Shown here in pieces: positions 50,301 through 61,345 of a stretch of 64,000 nt of DNA; positions within the stretch are counted from its first letter, which is position 1, and every line of letters begins with the position of its first letter. Position numbers and translations under genes: made by a program. The notes below the pieces were generated by a model, which was given only the letters and a program-made list of their open reading frames with translations, made no database searches and was not told the DNA's origin. The stretch is from Acholoe squamosa (taxonomy: Eukaryota > Annelida > Polychaeta > Phyllodocida > Polynoidae): positions 372,001-436,000 of the forward strand of contig OX439038.1 of NCBI GenBank assembly GCA_949317995.1, given 5' to 3'.

Positions 50301-53300
50301 AAGTAAAATATATCCATTTGATATCAAGCCCTGAATATCATAAGCATCATCAGATGATGCTATGACCAGCGAGAATACAAATTCCAGCCCGAATACACAT
50401 TCAACATCCCCCTGTGGAATGGGGACCTTCATGTGAGGGCATGGAGGGGCAGAATAACTTCATTGGGAGTCCACAAGGAGAAATCTCCTTCCATACTGAC
50501 AGTGGGCATACCAGATTCGTAAAAGGCGACAAAGCTGGGGTTTCTTGTGGCTTGGGGTGAGCATGTGGGCAGCTGGTGTCCATATGCACGGGCCCGGGTC
50601 TACATGCTTGTCTTTTGCCATGGGATTCCTCCTCAGTGAACCACGTCTGAGTGATCAAAGGCCATGGTTTGTCTGGCCCTGCCTATGGGACCAGGCAAAT
50701 AAAAGAACTCTGAATGTGGGACCGAGAAGAGTAGGGGAATGAAGCCCCGGTAGCGGTTTTCCTCAACCCTCCTCATAGATTCTGTCATTCATCACATAGA
50801 TTCGGTCATTCATAGATTCGGTCACTGCTGTGTCAGGCAAGCAGCATATAAAATACCTTTCTTAAAAGAAAAGAAAGGACTTAATGTCAGAGAACCCTTG
50901 AATGTCTGAGTTCCTCGATGGCCTCCGGACGTAAAACTAAACAAACAAACACATTCAACAACATCCCAATACTAGTAGTATTGGGTATTGGCAATACCTG
51001 TAAAGTGTACACCAGGCCGCCTAGTTTGGAAGAATAACATATCCCAATATACATCTAACTACACAGAAATTCTTAATGTCTTCATCAAAGCCAAAGGGGC
51101 AATCAAATTAATCCCTTAATTGGGAGTGATAAATGGATGTGTATTCTGCATGCTGAGCCGGAGTGGAGTGAGACCGTATTGCACCTCCAGTGCCAGCGGC
51201 TGCCCCGACCTACCTACCGTAATCTCCTGCGTAGAAGGCGCAGCTCACGTAGAAGGCGCACCCCCAACTCAGAATGCCTTTTCACGTAGAAGGCGCACCC
51301 ATAAAGGTTGAATTTTGTAAGATTAGTACTTTTCTATTTCTATAATAAAAAAAAAACTGTGTATAAGGCGCACCCCCAACTCAAGGCAATGTCCCTCCCA
51401 CGTATAAGACCCAGCAGCATTTTGTTTGGCATAGAAGACGCGCCTTCTACATGAGAGATTACTGTAGCTAGTAAATGAAGCCGAAGTAAGTTCTGCTTAG
51501 CCTGAAGGCAGTCACGGGTAAAACCAACATAAGTAAAGTGGTACTGTTTACTGTAAACAGTACCACTTTACTTCCGGGTCCATCAATAGGAACATTCCTT
51601 TTTACTCAACTCCCCCAGCAGAGATTCGTTATTTTTTTACATTGCAGTAAATCTGGTGTATTTGTTTCATGGATGTTGTATTTACTGAATGTTGCTGTCT
51701 GTTTGTTTTAGGGGCGTCCTCTGGCGGCCGTCATCAGTGACTTGTGTGATGTGTAAGTAGAACGCATAGGTACATGTATAAGGACGTAGCAGGATGCATT
51801 TGATATTGACCAGCGGTAAAGAATTTTTAGGGTGCATTACATCACATCTGATACCCATAATACTGGCTGTTATCATTGCTTATCTCTCCAGGTACCAGGT
51901 CAAGCAATGGCAGACCCACTAGATGGCCTTTAACCTGGGTGTACATAGTGTATCATGTACACACATATTTATGTGATCATAGTCAGTAGTTCCTGAGATA
52001 GCAAGCAACCTCGTGGATGAGGCGCATGTAAAACATGGGTAGTTTATCCTTGTCCAGATGATTAAACAGATAGTTGCTTTTTGGATATATAGAATGGAAG
52101 TATCATTGAATATGTGCAATGCGTTGAAATAAATATTGTTAATGAATCTTGTATGTATACCAGTACTGACAGGGGATGTGATATTTCTTTCCAGGTGGTC
52201 ATTGACCACACCAGATGACTACGCGCTGCAGTTCAGTGAGCCGACCAAACAGACCTTCATCACAGAACGAGTATGTACCAATTTTTTTATATTGATATAA
52301 TTTACCCTCTAAGGATAGTGTTAACTTTCAACTTTAAAGTATCATAGCAGTCATGCTGAAATGACACCTCCCCACTAGCTTTTGCTGAACCAGAATTTTA
52401 ATGATGAACTCATCATTCATCCCCATCTCATTATGTGTTATATTACATTGTGCAGATATAACTATGAGTGGTCTCTATATGACATGTAACATTGTGTGCC
52501 ATTACACTGATTATTAAATAGATTGAATAAGTCACCTATAAAGAAGGGCCAAGCATCATAACGGCTTTGCCGAGCTCGGAGACAGGTTATGTTTTTACAT
52601 AATTTCTGTGAACCTTGATAAAACACTTTAAAAAAAATGTCCACCATAGGGCTTATCAACGCAGGCCCGAATCGCCATCGGGCTGCCAACTACATCCAGA
52701 ATGAAAAATATTCAGGTGAAAACTTTTTTTTATGTCATGTAGTGAATAGAAGGACCCTGACCCTCTACTGATTTTTAACCCGAAAGGGGTAAAAATGCAA
52801 CTTTTAAGACACTACTAACAGTGGGTAAAACTAAGACGCTTTTTGCCCTATGTTAAATCCCATAGGAGGTGCGAATTGTTCAATTTTCCCGCGCTTTTGG
52901 GCAGAAGTGGTGCAAACAATTGATGAATGTTGATGAATATGGCGGTTATTAATTTAATATAAATAATTCAGTGTTATAATATAGAAATATGATAAAGTTT
53001 GGCAAGAGATATGATTTGAATCAATGTGTATTATTAAAAGAATAAAAAATTGCGTCTTTGCCCTGTTGTAAATTTGCATCCCAAACCCCGGGGTGGTCCA
53101 TATTGACACAAATACACATGGAAATTGGGTCGCGCATGCACAGGGCACCATACGACAATGGCGAAGGAGACGCTAGTTTGGTTTCAAAATACCAATGGAA
53201 ATGTTCAATTACAGCTAATTTTGATTGATTTGGAGTCCACCAGTCTGTCTATTGCTGGGATAGGCCCTTATTTAAGACCTGTTGAAATGGTGGAGGGCTG

Positions 53301-56300
53301 AACTCACCAAGAGAGAAGTTATTTGCCGATCAGGAGAACATGAGCGATAATGGATGAATTTGCCCATAGGTTTAACCATTGACAGTGATAACGCTCGAAG
53401 AAAACATGAGGCAAGTATCAGAAGGGGTATAAAAGAAGAGATTAAGTGCCCTTTCGGGTAACTTGCATTGCAAAATGCTATCCTATATTTCTACAAGACT
53501 CTGGATTGAAAGAGGACATCTACACAAACATTTTGATGAAAGAAAAATTGGGGGTCACAGTTGAAATGAAAAAGTTGTGAATTTTTCAAACATAATAATT
53601 TTGCCTTAACTATAAGGCCCTATGAACTGAAAAAAAATATTTACAATGAACTGAAAAAAATATTTACAGGTAAAGGTAGGGTGAGAAATACCATAGTATA
53701 GCTGGTGGGTTTTAATTTCTGCCACCAGGTAGCTTCTGTGTAATGGGTAGCGTTTGTCTTTAAAAATGATGTCCAGAACCATTCAGTCAGTATCATTTTG
53801 AGCAAAACAGATGTGCGTTATTCACTGCCTCTCTCACCTGGCATAGATCGTTAGCTGCCCATACTTCACTCTGTATCCCTTCTGATCACTACAATGTATA
53901 GCAGTAGGCAGCCGGTGGTGCTCACCTTAATCAATCTGTCCTTATGTGTGTTCCTTCTGATCACTACAATGTGTGGCAGTAGGCAGCCGGTGGTGCTCAC
54001 CTTAATCAATCTGTCCTTATGTGTGTTCCTTCTGATCACTACAATGTGTGGCAGTAGGCAGCCAGTGGTGCTCACCTTAATCAATCTGTCCTTATGTGTG
54101 TTCCTTCTGATCACTACAATGTATGGCAGTAGGCAGCCAGTGGTTCTCACCTTAATCAATCTGTCCATATGTGTGTTCCTTCTGATCACTACAATGTGTG
54201 GCAGTAGGCAGCCAGTGGTGCTCACCTTAATCAATCTGTCCTTATGTGTGTTCCTTCTGATCACTACAATGTATGGCAGTAGGCAGCCAGTGGTTCTCAC
54301 CTTAATCAATCTGTCCTTATGTGTGTTCCTTCTGATCACTACAGTGTGTGGCAGTAGGCAGCCAGTGGTGCTCACCTTAATCAATCTGTCCTTATGTGAC
54401 AATCCAGCAGTTTTCACTACAGTATGTTAAACCCTTATTTACCCATTTCCAGAATCGAGTTGAGATACAGAATGGAAATGTGCTGCGTCTAACCTTCTCA
54501 CCGGTAAGTTTACTTCAATACGGCAAGAAAGGGTGACTTTTCAGAGAAGTTGTTGATAAACTCTTTGGACTTTTCTTAAGGAAATACGGAAATGTATTGA
54601 GAATTCAAACTTTCCTTCTCATGCCTGCCATGTAATACGCATTATTTGAAAGATTTGTGGTGACTACAAGCAAAGTTTCCAGCATTCCATCAAAATTTAC
54701 CTAAACACAACTTTATTGATGAAAAAGTCACCCTTTCTTTCCACATCAGTCTATTTTTTTTTTTTATAGAACCCACTATGTTGCCCCTGCATATGATCTG
54801 ACATAATTTGTAACTTGACTATCGAGATATGCTTAAGGATTTTATAAAAATGCACAACTTTTTTTCTAACCATTAGATTTTCAAAATTTAAACCCTTGGG
54901 TAGCTAAGGGCTCTTTACGTCTTATAGGGGAAGATTTGGGGTGTCTCTCACCCCATCCCCAATCACACACCTAAGGGCATGTCAAGGTACAACCGGGCTT
55001 GTGATGCCTGCCTTATCACAGGGATGAAAGTTACCAGGCTTTAGCCTCATTTCCAGGCCTTTTGGAAAATTCAGAAAAATCAAATAAATTATAATCTCCA
55101 GAAATCATTATTACTGTGCCCCAACTATGCCACACCCCTCTCCTAGACCAGGCCTCACACAAGAGGCCTGGCTGTGGGTAACACCTACCCCCCACTACAC
55201 TCCACCTACCCTAGTAACCATGGCGAGCTGGACTTGACCTGCCCTAGTTCTTGAGTCCCTACCCCCCAGCCACCCACCCAGCCCTCCTGCTCCCCTGTTC
55301 ACCACCACTGAGACCTCCTTGTGGGGCTGTGTGACAGCCAGCTCTGGTCAGCCTGCCCATAGAGTTAGGCCTGGCTGACAGCTTGACAGTGCTTTACAGC
55401 TGCTGGCCTGGCTGTATATAGCTTAAGTACGAAGAATACCTTACTGTCAGCACTTGTCCTGAGGCCTGAGTATTGAGTAGATGGTGACCTACTACTCCAA
55501 ACATAGTATGCCTCTAGGTGCATGTATGCTACTTAGGTGACTGTGAAGAGTGCAAGGTAGTGAGGTGGGGTGGGGGTGTAAGTATGTGCAGGGTGCCACT
55601 GTAACAGCGTGTACTGGGGTGGTACATGTCTGCTGGAGGGAGAAGACACTGGAGGAGGCTCATGGATAGGCATCTTACTTCTGACTTCTAGTCTGCTGGA
55701 TACCTATGACATCACCATGATGAAGGCATGGTGTGTGACATATAAAGGAACTATTGCTGTTTTCTCTCTTCCCCCCAAAACGTCATTAGGATGGGTATGT
55801 GTCTTTGCTATAGATTCTAGGCAGTGGCATAAGAATATATAACCATGATATGACCTTTTTCTAGATACATATTCAGTAAAATAATGATTCCACATTTTCA
55901 GGCTTTTTTGTCATCCCCGGCTTTCATCCCTGTTATAAGCAAAACTTTGATAACCCATTAAAAGAATATGCACCTCCCTATATTAACCATTCATTACTCA
56001 GGGTAAAACAGCAGAAGAGATTCTTAACCAACTCAACTACAAGACATCCCTCGAGGAACGTGCCAACGCACTCAAACAACTCGCAGAACTCTCAGTCGAC
56101 AACACATTCGCACAAGAATTCATCAACAAGAAAGGGCTCCAACTCCTGATCAGTATGGTGGAAGGAGGATCATAGTGAGTATAGGTTTTCATATTACTCA
56201 CCCAAAAAAACGTAACAATTTCATTCACTATTCTTTAAATTAGATATTGAGGATTTTATATTTAATCAGAAAATGACAAGAACCATTTGACAGTATGTAT

Positions 56301-59300
56301 GAGAAAACTATTCCATAATATGCTGTCAAATGTTGAATACATTGAAATAGCTAGTAAGTTATTAATTGATTGATATAAATGAGATCAGGTTTTAAAGTGA
56401 CGATTACATGTAATGTGTACTAAATAAACTCACTGTAAATTCTTCCTTGTGCTTCATTTATTTAATAGTCCTGGAGAAAAATATGTTCTGTAAGTATTTG
56501 GTGTGACATGATTGTCATAATTACATAGTATTAGTGTGATGAATTACCTATTCTATGTGTCCACAACCATGTGTTTTTTTAGTACCTTTTGTGATTACTG
56601 TTTGTGAAAATTATTTGTTGTGGAAAACATGTTTTTATAATCAATTGTTGTAGATTATTTAAAAACTCACCATCACTGCCTAGTAGTGGTTCCTATTCAT
56701 ATTGTGAGGGACAACAACCTTTTACTACAAATTATTAAGACCTAATCATGTAAATTCAAAAGCGGATAAATAAGTGTATACCATATGACTTGATGTACAA
56801 GAGTCATCTTCTGTATGAGGCACATGCTGATATTACACAGTGATTGAGGGATTAAGGTGTTTAAAGTATTTGTAAACCTTCCTATGGCACAATTTCTTTT
56901 CATGATCATGATAAATCAAAAACAAAGCTAGGATATAGAAATGTGAAATGTTAAAGAGAAAAAGGTTGCATGAAACCCTTAATATACAAAATAATTTATT
57001 CTTGATGAAAAAAGAATTCAAATAGTTACCATAAAGCCTGGATACAAACTGACCTAAATGTAAGCAGATGCTAAACTTGGAGAAAATAAGGAGATCAAAA
57101 ATACAATCAGAAGGTTGAAACCCCAAGATATAAACCAAAACCTTATAATGGGGGATGAATAAAACAAGGCTAGGCTTTCATCATAATTAAGCATTTTGGG
57201 ACCTTATAATGGAAATTGAGTACAAAGTGAAGAAAAGTCCTCAATAACTTTGGAGAGTGAGGGCATCTATTATGTTGATTATGATGCACAGAATCATACA
57301 ATAACTTAGTGCCATAGGAATGTACAAATATTACCTGTAAATGCCTTTGGGGTGAAGTTAAATGGGTATAGAATAAGCCGCCTGAGTTAGCGCAGGGTAA
57401 TTACAAGTTAATGCTTGAAGACAAGTGCTATGGGGTAGTTTTGTAATATATAACTAGGATCCATAAAAATTAGAGCATATCAATAAAGTAACATCCGCTT
57501 TCCAAATAATGCAAGACATTTCATTATGGATTCCCCTTCTGTACAGTTGGGTATATATATACATAGAGCTTATATTATCCACCAAATAAAGCCTTTACCA
57601 ATAAGTACCCACCATGCATGCAAAGTAATGTCATAAATAATATTAATTTGCTTTCTTAGATTTCATCATGTGAGGAAGTTGGATTTGAGTGTCTGTGGTT
57701 ATTTTTCTTTCTAGTAATATTAGAATCATAATAAAAATGCCTAATCTGTTTAAATTAAATTAAAACCATGTGGTCAATTTAGAAAAAGATAAAATCTGGG
57801 TATTCGCTCAATAAAATAAAGACCTTACATTTTATTCAAAAGAAATGCTTGATACGATGTTACCATAAAGATGAATAGAGATATACCTGATGTTACGTGA
57901 TACAATGTTAGCTGAATACCTTATGGTAGGCATGCAATATAGTACACAATAGTATATATTGTAGGTAATGCAGTAGCATCATATGATATCCCACATGTTT
58001 GATTTACATTATAGATATTGATGGTATATTTATCATTGTATCTCACACATTATTACATTATGTTGTATCTAACAGTGCGGGGGAGTCGCTGGCCTACACA
58101 CTGAGGGCATTCGTAGAACTGATGGATCACGGCATCGTGTCCTGGGATGTCCTCGAACACAAGTTTATAAAAATTGTAAGTTATGGCTTATATATTCTAA
58201 AATAGACTCTGACATGTCTGGGAACACCACCTTTCAAGATAGAGCATTAAAAACTAACTCTAACTATTGCCTATCATGTGAGGCTAGAAAATTAAGAAAA
58301 ATATTATCTAAGCCTTGTATTCTAGCATGTGAGGCTTGAATTATATAAATCATTATTAAATTGGCATTTGAAATGCCATACTGTAGGCCTACATCACAAT
58401 CTCTGAAGGACAAATAACTAGTTCTGGACCAAGTTTTCAGCAATTATTTAGCATAAATAGATGGGAATTGCTCATAGAAATTGGTGGATAATTAAACCAA
58501 AAAACATGGTAACATCTTCTTTAGGATCTAGTCTTTCATTGTGCATGTACAATTCCCCAAAAAAATGTATATCAAAAACAGAGTTGAATTTTGGCCTGTT
58601 CAGGAGGAAAAGTGGACTACCATTGATCTCTATGGGACGATAGATTTTTGACGATAAACATAGCACATGGAGTCCTATGGGAATTGACAAATTAAGACAC
58701 TTTTTTTCAGCAGTTGTCGGTCTTGACACATCCTAACTTTTCACTAAATGACGATAGATACTGCAGCAGACCGTTCATTAGCTATATATATGCTGTTGGA
58801 CCGATCATAGACCTGCAATGTTTGCTTTGTTTATCGTACTTCCGGCAAGGCGAGTTGGAGCATGCATAGAGTGGACATTGTTGGGTTTTTTTCATTGTTG
58901 TTTTTTTTTTTCGTTTTATGTTGAATTGAGGTGATGCTATTGATTCAAATCGATTTATATTGCCCAAAATGCATAGATTACATGTTAAAACTCAATAATT
59001 TTAAGTTAAATCGTTAGAATCTATTGAATTCCTCTGTTAAAAATGCTACTTCTGGTAGGAGTGGGTCGGGCATGCGCAGAGAGAACCAAAAACCAAAATG
59101 GCGGACAGCGAGACAATCGATTAACAGTGCTATCAAAATTGCTTGATTATAACAAAATGTAGGAGAAATACTATCTCTCGAGCCACTGTATGGAAAATAT
59201 GGATCCTTATTCAAAACCTGCTGGTATTGTGCAATGCTTAACTCGCCAAGAAAGCAGTTATTCGCCAATGAAAAGATTGGGCGATAATGGGTGCATTCTC

Positions 59301-59724
59301 CATAAGCTTAAGTATTGACGACTCGCACACACTGTCACTATATTGACAGTCCCCTATGGTAGGTTGTGGAAAAATGCGTGAAATCTTCCTCCTGCGGTAC
59401 TAGTTTAGGGCAGCATGACATGTCCATTCTGCTGCCCTATGGCATAGGGCTGCCAGTTTAGGGTGAAATGACCTTTTTAAGGCTGGCGGTTAACGGGGTA
59501 ATTGCATAGTATTTGTCATGGTATGCTGTTCTGTCATACATTGATATATGTTTAAAACCTCCTCAGGTCGCAGCATCAGTCAACATGAGGACTGGAACCC
59601 CAGATGCATCAACTCTACAATCTGCCCTGGAGATCCTTGAGTCTATTGTACTCAACAGTTCTGGGAAGTATGCATTGGTAGAACAAGAAGTGACACCCGT
59701 CAACCTCATTCACCACCTACAGAG
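44194..59724 (+). CDS. ELMO: ELMO/CED-12 engulfment and cell motility protein, exons 1-7 (3' part outside window)
   Basis: ELMO proteins bind DOCK180-type exchange factors and RhoG-type GTPases to activate Rac during phagocytosis and migration (family knowledge). Seven exons with GT/AG borders (44194-44307, 51712-51752, 52195-52270, 54453-54503, 56002-56174, 58076-58175, 59567-59724) read in frame for 237 codons plus 2 nt. Residues ~20-95 match the N-terminal ubiquitin-like Ras-binding domain (GRPLAAVISDLCDVWSL); 96-237 match the armadillo-type repeats (RANALKQLAELS, AFVELMDHGIVSWD, SALEILESIVLNSS). The central ELMO domain, PH domain and C-terminal proline motif should lie beyond 64000. I cannot assign it to ELMO1, 2 or 3. 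Introns contain no competing gene. Confidence 0.95.
44308..45605. other. ELMO intron 1, proximal part
   Basis: 44370-44420 looks like a partial 'GGGAGTGAT' MITE terminus. The remainder is AT-rich intron with no recognised gene. Confidence 0.5.
45606..46608. mobile_element. 1.0-kb DNA element with 27-bp TIRs
   Basis: Left terminus ggaagtcaggttagagatta and its reverse complement at the right end share about 27 bases exactly. A 90-codon plus-strand frame (45640-45912) has no recognisable transposase motif. Likely a non-autonomous DNA transposon. Target duplication not identified. Confidence 0.75.
46618..46770. mobile_element. 'GGGAGTGGTC' MITE, short copy
   Basis: Left end gggagtggtc, right end ttaaaaaatgaccactccct. 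Same family as 40481-40738, adjacent to the previous element. Confidence 0.65.
46985..48055. repeat. 33-bp C-rich minisatellite in ELMO intron 1
   Basis: About 32 copies of 'ccacaccctgcgtatcatgt' + 'gcatgccctcccc'. As 33 = 11 codons, five open frames of 200-466 residues cross it on both strands (for example SPHTLRIMCMP repeats). These have no non-repetitive domain, no intron-compatible context and are not genes. Confidence 0.97.
48056..49076. other. ELMO intron 1, middle part
   Basis: 48448-48562 holds three ~50-bp tandem copies around 'gtcttactctcatcaa'. Otherwise no gene or repeat recognised. Confidence 0.5.
49077..49220. mobile_element. Mini-MITE 'GACCGCAGACGGGCC', copy 1
   Basis: Ends taggcgaccgcagatgggcc and gggcccgtctgtggtcacct are inverted copies, with 'gatctgatcggg' inside. 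A second copy is 190 bp downstream. Confidence 0.7.
49409..49579. mobile_element. Mini-MITE, copy 2
   Basis: Ends taagcttactgcagacgggc and ccctgtctgcggtcacctt. Shares 'gatcggccgatcggg'-type interior with copy 1. Confidence 0.7.
49580..50395. other. ELMO intron 1 sequence
   Basis: About 800 bp with no recognised gene or repeat. Confidence 0.45.
50406..50949 (+). mobile_element. 550-bp retroposon-like element, copy 3
   Basis: Opposite orientation to copies 1 and 2, ending in CAAA repeats at 50949. Flanked by the 10-bp target duplication cacattcaac (50396-50405 and 50950-50959). Contains 'taccagattcgtaaaaggcg', which I associate with mollusc short elements. Sense to ELMO. Confidence 0.87.
51215..51466. 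mobile_element. Hairpin MITE, copy 3 (variant 'gtagaaggcgcac')
   Basis: Termini taccgtaatctcctgcgtag and gagagattactgta. Most internal motifs read 'gtagaaggcgcac' rather than 'gtataagacgcac', suggesting a sub-family. Confidence 0.8.
51531..51573. repeat. Perfect 20+3+20 palindrome
   Basis: Left arm aagtaaagtggtactgttta, centre ctg, exact reverse complement after it. Lies ~140 bp before the ELMO exon 2 acceptor. Confidence 0.85.
51712..51752 (+). CDS. ELMO: ELMO exon 2
   Basis: 41-nt exon GRPLAAVISDLCD plus GT. Of the two overlapping donors, only GATGT/GTAAG keeps frame with exon 3 (V-WSLTTPDDY). Tiny exon after a 7.4-kb intron; supported by strong conservation. Confidence 0.9.
52195..52270 (+). 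CDS. ELMO: ELMO exon 3
   Basis: (V)WSLTTPDDYALQFSEPTKQT... ITER, aligning with the '[25 protein letters not shown]' region of the family (homology recalled, not searched). Acceptor TTTCCAG, donor GTATGT, ends in phase 0. Confidence 0.93.
52790..53590 (+). mobile_element. Promoter-like dispersed repeat, copy B
   Basis: Matches copy A in the AT-rich part ('aagacgctttttgccctatg', 'aatcccataggaggtgc'), a decayed NRF1/YY1-like module (53131-53164) and the distal part ('gcccttatttaagacctg', 'gattaagtgccctttcg'). The peptide frame is broken here. Confidence 0.65.
53880..54405. repeat. 75-bp minisatellite in ELMO intron 3
   Basis: Seven copies of a unit with 'ccttctgatcactacaatgt' and 'ccttaatcaatctgtcctta'. 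Since 75 is divisible by 3, both strands are open (25-residue LTLINLSLCVFLLITT repeats). Unrelated to the adjacent exon. Confidence 0.96.
54453..54503 (+). CDS. ELMO: ELMO exon 4
   Basis: 17 codons NRVEIQNGNVLRLTFSP, phase 0 both sides, completing the ubiquitin-like domain. Acceptor ATTTCCAG, donor GTAAGT. A seven-copy 75-bp array ends ~45 bp before it. Confidence 0.93.
54504..56001. other. ELMO intron 4
   Basis: No repeat array, mobile element or gene recognised. Some CCTGG-rich sequence at 55130-55420. Confidence 0.5.
56002..56174 (+). CDS. ELMO: ELMO exon 5
   Basis: GKTAEEILNQLNYKTSLEER...ANALKQLAELSVDNTFAQEF...SMVEGGS plus two bases. This is the first armadillo-type helices and the best-conserved stretch of the N-terminal half. 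Donor GTGAGT. Confidence 0.96.
56175..58075. other. ELMO intron 5
   Basis: AT-rich. A possible remnant of the 'ataagacgcac' family near 56770-56830. No gene recognised. Confidence 0.5.
58076..58175 (+). CDS. ELMO: ELMO exon 6
   Basis: (Y)AGESLAYTLRAFVELMDHGI VSWDVLEHKFIKI. The LMDHGIVSWD motif is a hallmark of ELMO proteins. Acceptor TAACAG, donor GTAAGT, phase 2 to 0. Confidence 0.97.
58459..59350 (+). mobile_element. Promoter-like dispersed repeat, copy C
   Basis: From 'agatgggaattgctcat' to 'cactatattgacag'. Carries ETS-like ACTTCCGG (58838-58845), an NRF1-like GCATGCGCA core (59070-59078), YY1-like AAAATGGCGG (59095-59104) and a degenerate KLLDYNKM...MDPYSKPAGIVQCLTRQE frame. It preserves the site that is filled by an LTR element in copy D. 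Confidence 0.78.
59567..59724 (+). CDS. ELMO: ELMO exon 7
   Basis: VAASVNMRTGTPDASTLQSA...LEILESIVLNSS...VTPVNLIHHLQ plus AG, then GTAAGT. The last 49 bases with the donor are the first unit of a 62-bp, seven-copy tandem array. Reading past this donor gives AGG TAA, an immediate stop. The following exon is not in the window. Confidence 0.95.
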
Positions 59725-60103
59725 GTAAGTGTTATACTGGTAGAACAAGAAGTGACACCCGTCAACCTCATACACCGCCTACAGAGGTAAGTGTTATACT
59801 GGTAGAACAAGAAGTGACACCCGTCAACCTCATTCACCACCTACAGAGGTAAGTGTTATACTGGTAGAACAAGAAGTGACACCCGTCAACCTCATACACC
59901 ACCTACAGAGGTAAGTGTTATACTGGTAGAACAAGAAGTGACACCCGTCAACCTCATTCACCACCTACAGAGGTAAGTGTTATACTGGTAGAACAAGAAG
60001 TGACACCCGTCAACCTCATACACCACCTACAGAGGTAAGTGTTATACTGGTAGAACAAGAAGTGACACCCGTCAACCTCATACACCGCCTACAGAGGTAA
60101 GTG
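59676..60103 (+). repeat. 62-bp tandem array of the ELMO exon 7 donor
   Basis: Seven near-identical units; GTAAGT donors follow 59724, 59786, 59848, 59910, 59972, 60034 and 60096. Unit 1 is real exon. Variants alternate (cattcac/catacac; caccac/caccgc). Each unit contains 49 bp of exon and 13 bp of intron. Confidence 0.97.
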
Positions 60104-60187
60104 CCTAGTCTCACGTCAAGTGTCACGTCAGGCGCCGGGCTTTGAACACCAGTCACAGATAAGTACCTATTGTACAATGGTCCTGAA

Positions 60188-60397
60188 TACTGTAAATTTC
60201 CTTTTATAAGCCGCTATTTGAAAACGAGCTTAAAAGTGTGGCTTATTAGGTCCAACTCTGCTCAGGATGTGGCTTATACGATGGTTTTTGACAATATAGG
60301 ACAGTACTAAAGTGCCCATTTCCAAGCCCCAAGTGCCCTCAAACTCAGGGTGTGACTTATATATTAGGGCGCGGCTTATACAAGGGAATCTACAGTA
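60188..60397. mobile_element. Hairpin MITE, copy 4
   Basis: Termini tactgtaaatttccttttat and acaagggaatctacagta, with 'ataagccgc' and 'gcggcttat' inside. More diverged than copy 2. Confidence 0.75.
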
Positions 60398-60500
60398 TAT
60401 CTTTAGCATAAAGAATTGAAAAGCATTTGTTGGCCCAGGTCATCCTGGGTCATTGGCGGCGCCTTTTCAGTCAAAAACTGATGATCATGAATTGGAACTT

Positions 60501-61345
60501 TAGATGGGAATTGCTCATCGAAATTGGGGGAAAATTAAACAGAAAAATCCTGGAAACATGTTCTTTAGGATCTAGTCTTTCATTGCACATGCACAATTCC
60601 TGGAAAAAAAAATGTCTTTAGCTATGAAACGCTGAAGAAAAAATCTGACATGTTTGACCTACTTTCTCATGAAAATGAGGCTCCATAGGATAGCATTGGG
60701 CGGTCAATTTTGGCGGTCGACAGGGGGTCGAAATAACACCTATGGGAACTGGGCAATTAAGACACTTTTTTTCAGCAGGTAAGGTGGAATTTTCGGTATA
60801 GGAGGGGTTAAGACCGTTCTTATATGTGTGTGTAAAACGGACCACCATTTTTTTGTTATGTCGACCGCCTCACTTCCGGTCTGGAGACTTGACGCATGCA
60901 CACAGAGTGACTGGTCTTCAGATTTTATTTTATAACAGTAAATTGAGGGGTTTCGATTTGATTGATATTGCCAAACATGCATGGATTATATTCAAAAAGC
61001 TATTAATTTCAAGTTAAATCGATAGAATCTATCATTTCTCCATTGAAAATGCAACTTCCAGCAAGGAGGCAGGTCACGCATGCGCACAGAACATCAAAAT
61101 CCAAAATGGCGGACAGCGAGACAATGACTTATGGTGCCATCGAAACTGCTTGATTATAACAAAATGGAGAATTACAGTGTCTCATGCCTTTTTATGGTTA
61201 ATATGGATCCTTATTCAACACCTGCTGATATTGTGCAATGCTTAACTCACCAAGAGAGGAGTTATTCGCCAATGAAACATACGAGCGATAATGGGTGCAT
61301 TCTCCATAGCCTTAAGCATTGATGACTCGGACACACTGTCACTAT
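60501..61345 (+). mobile_element. Promoter-like dispersed repeat, copy D (truncated by LTR element)
   Basis: Best preserved motif set: ETS-like ACTTCCGG (60872-60879), NRF1-like ACGCATGCGCA (61076-61086) and YY1-like AAAATGGCGG (61103-61112), whose ATG opens MADSETM. A 63-codon frame in another register (61131-61322: KLLDYNKMENYS...ADIVQCLTHQERSYSPM) matches copies A and C. Breaks off at 'cactat' where the LTR begins. Confidence 0.8.

Noticed and set aside
53866-54430. 180-residue hydrophobic repeat frame resembling membrane segments
   Set aside because: Arises from the 75-bp array. Both strands are open and it lies inside ELMO intron 3.
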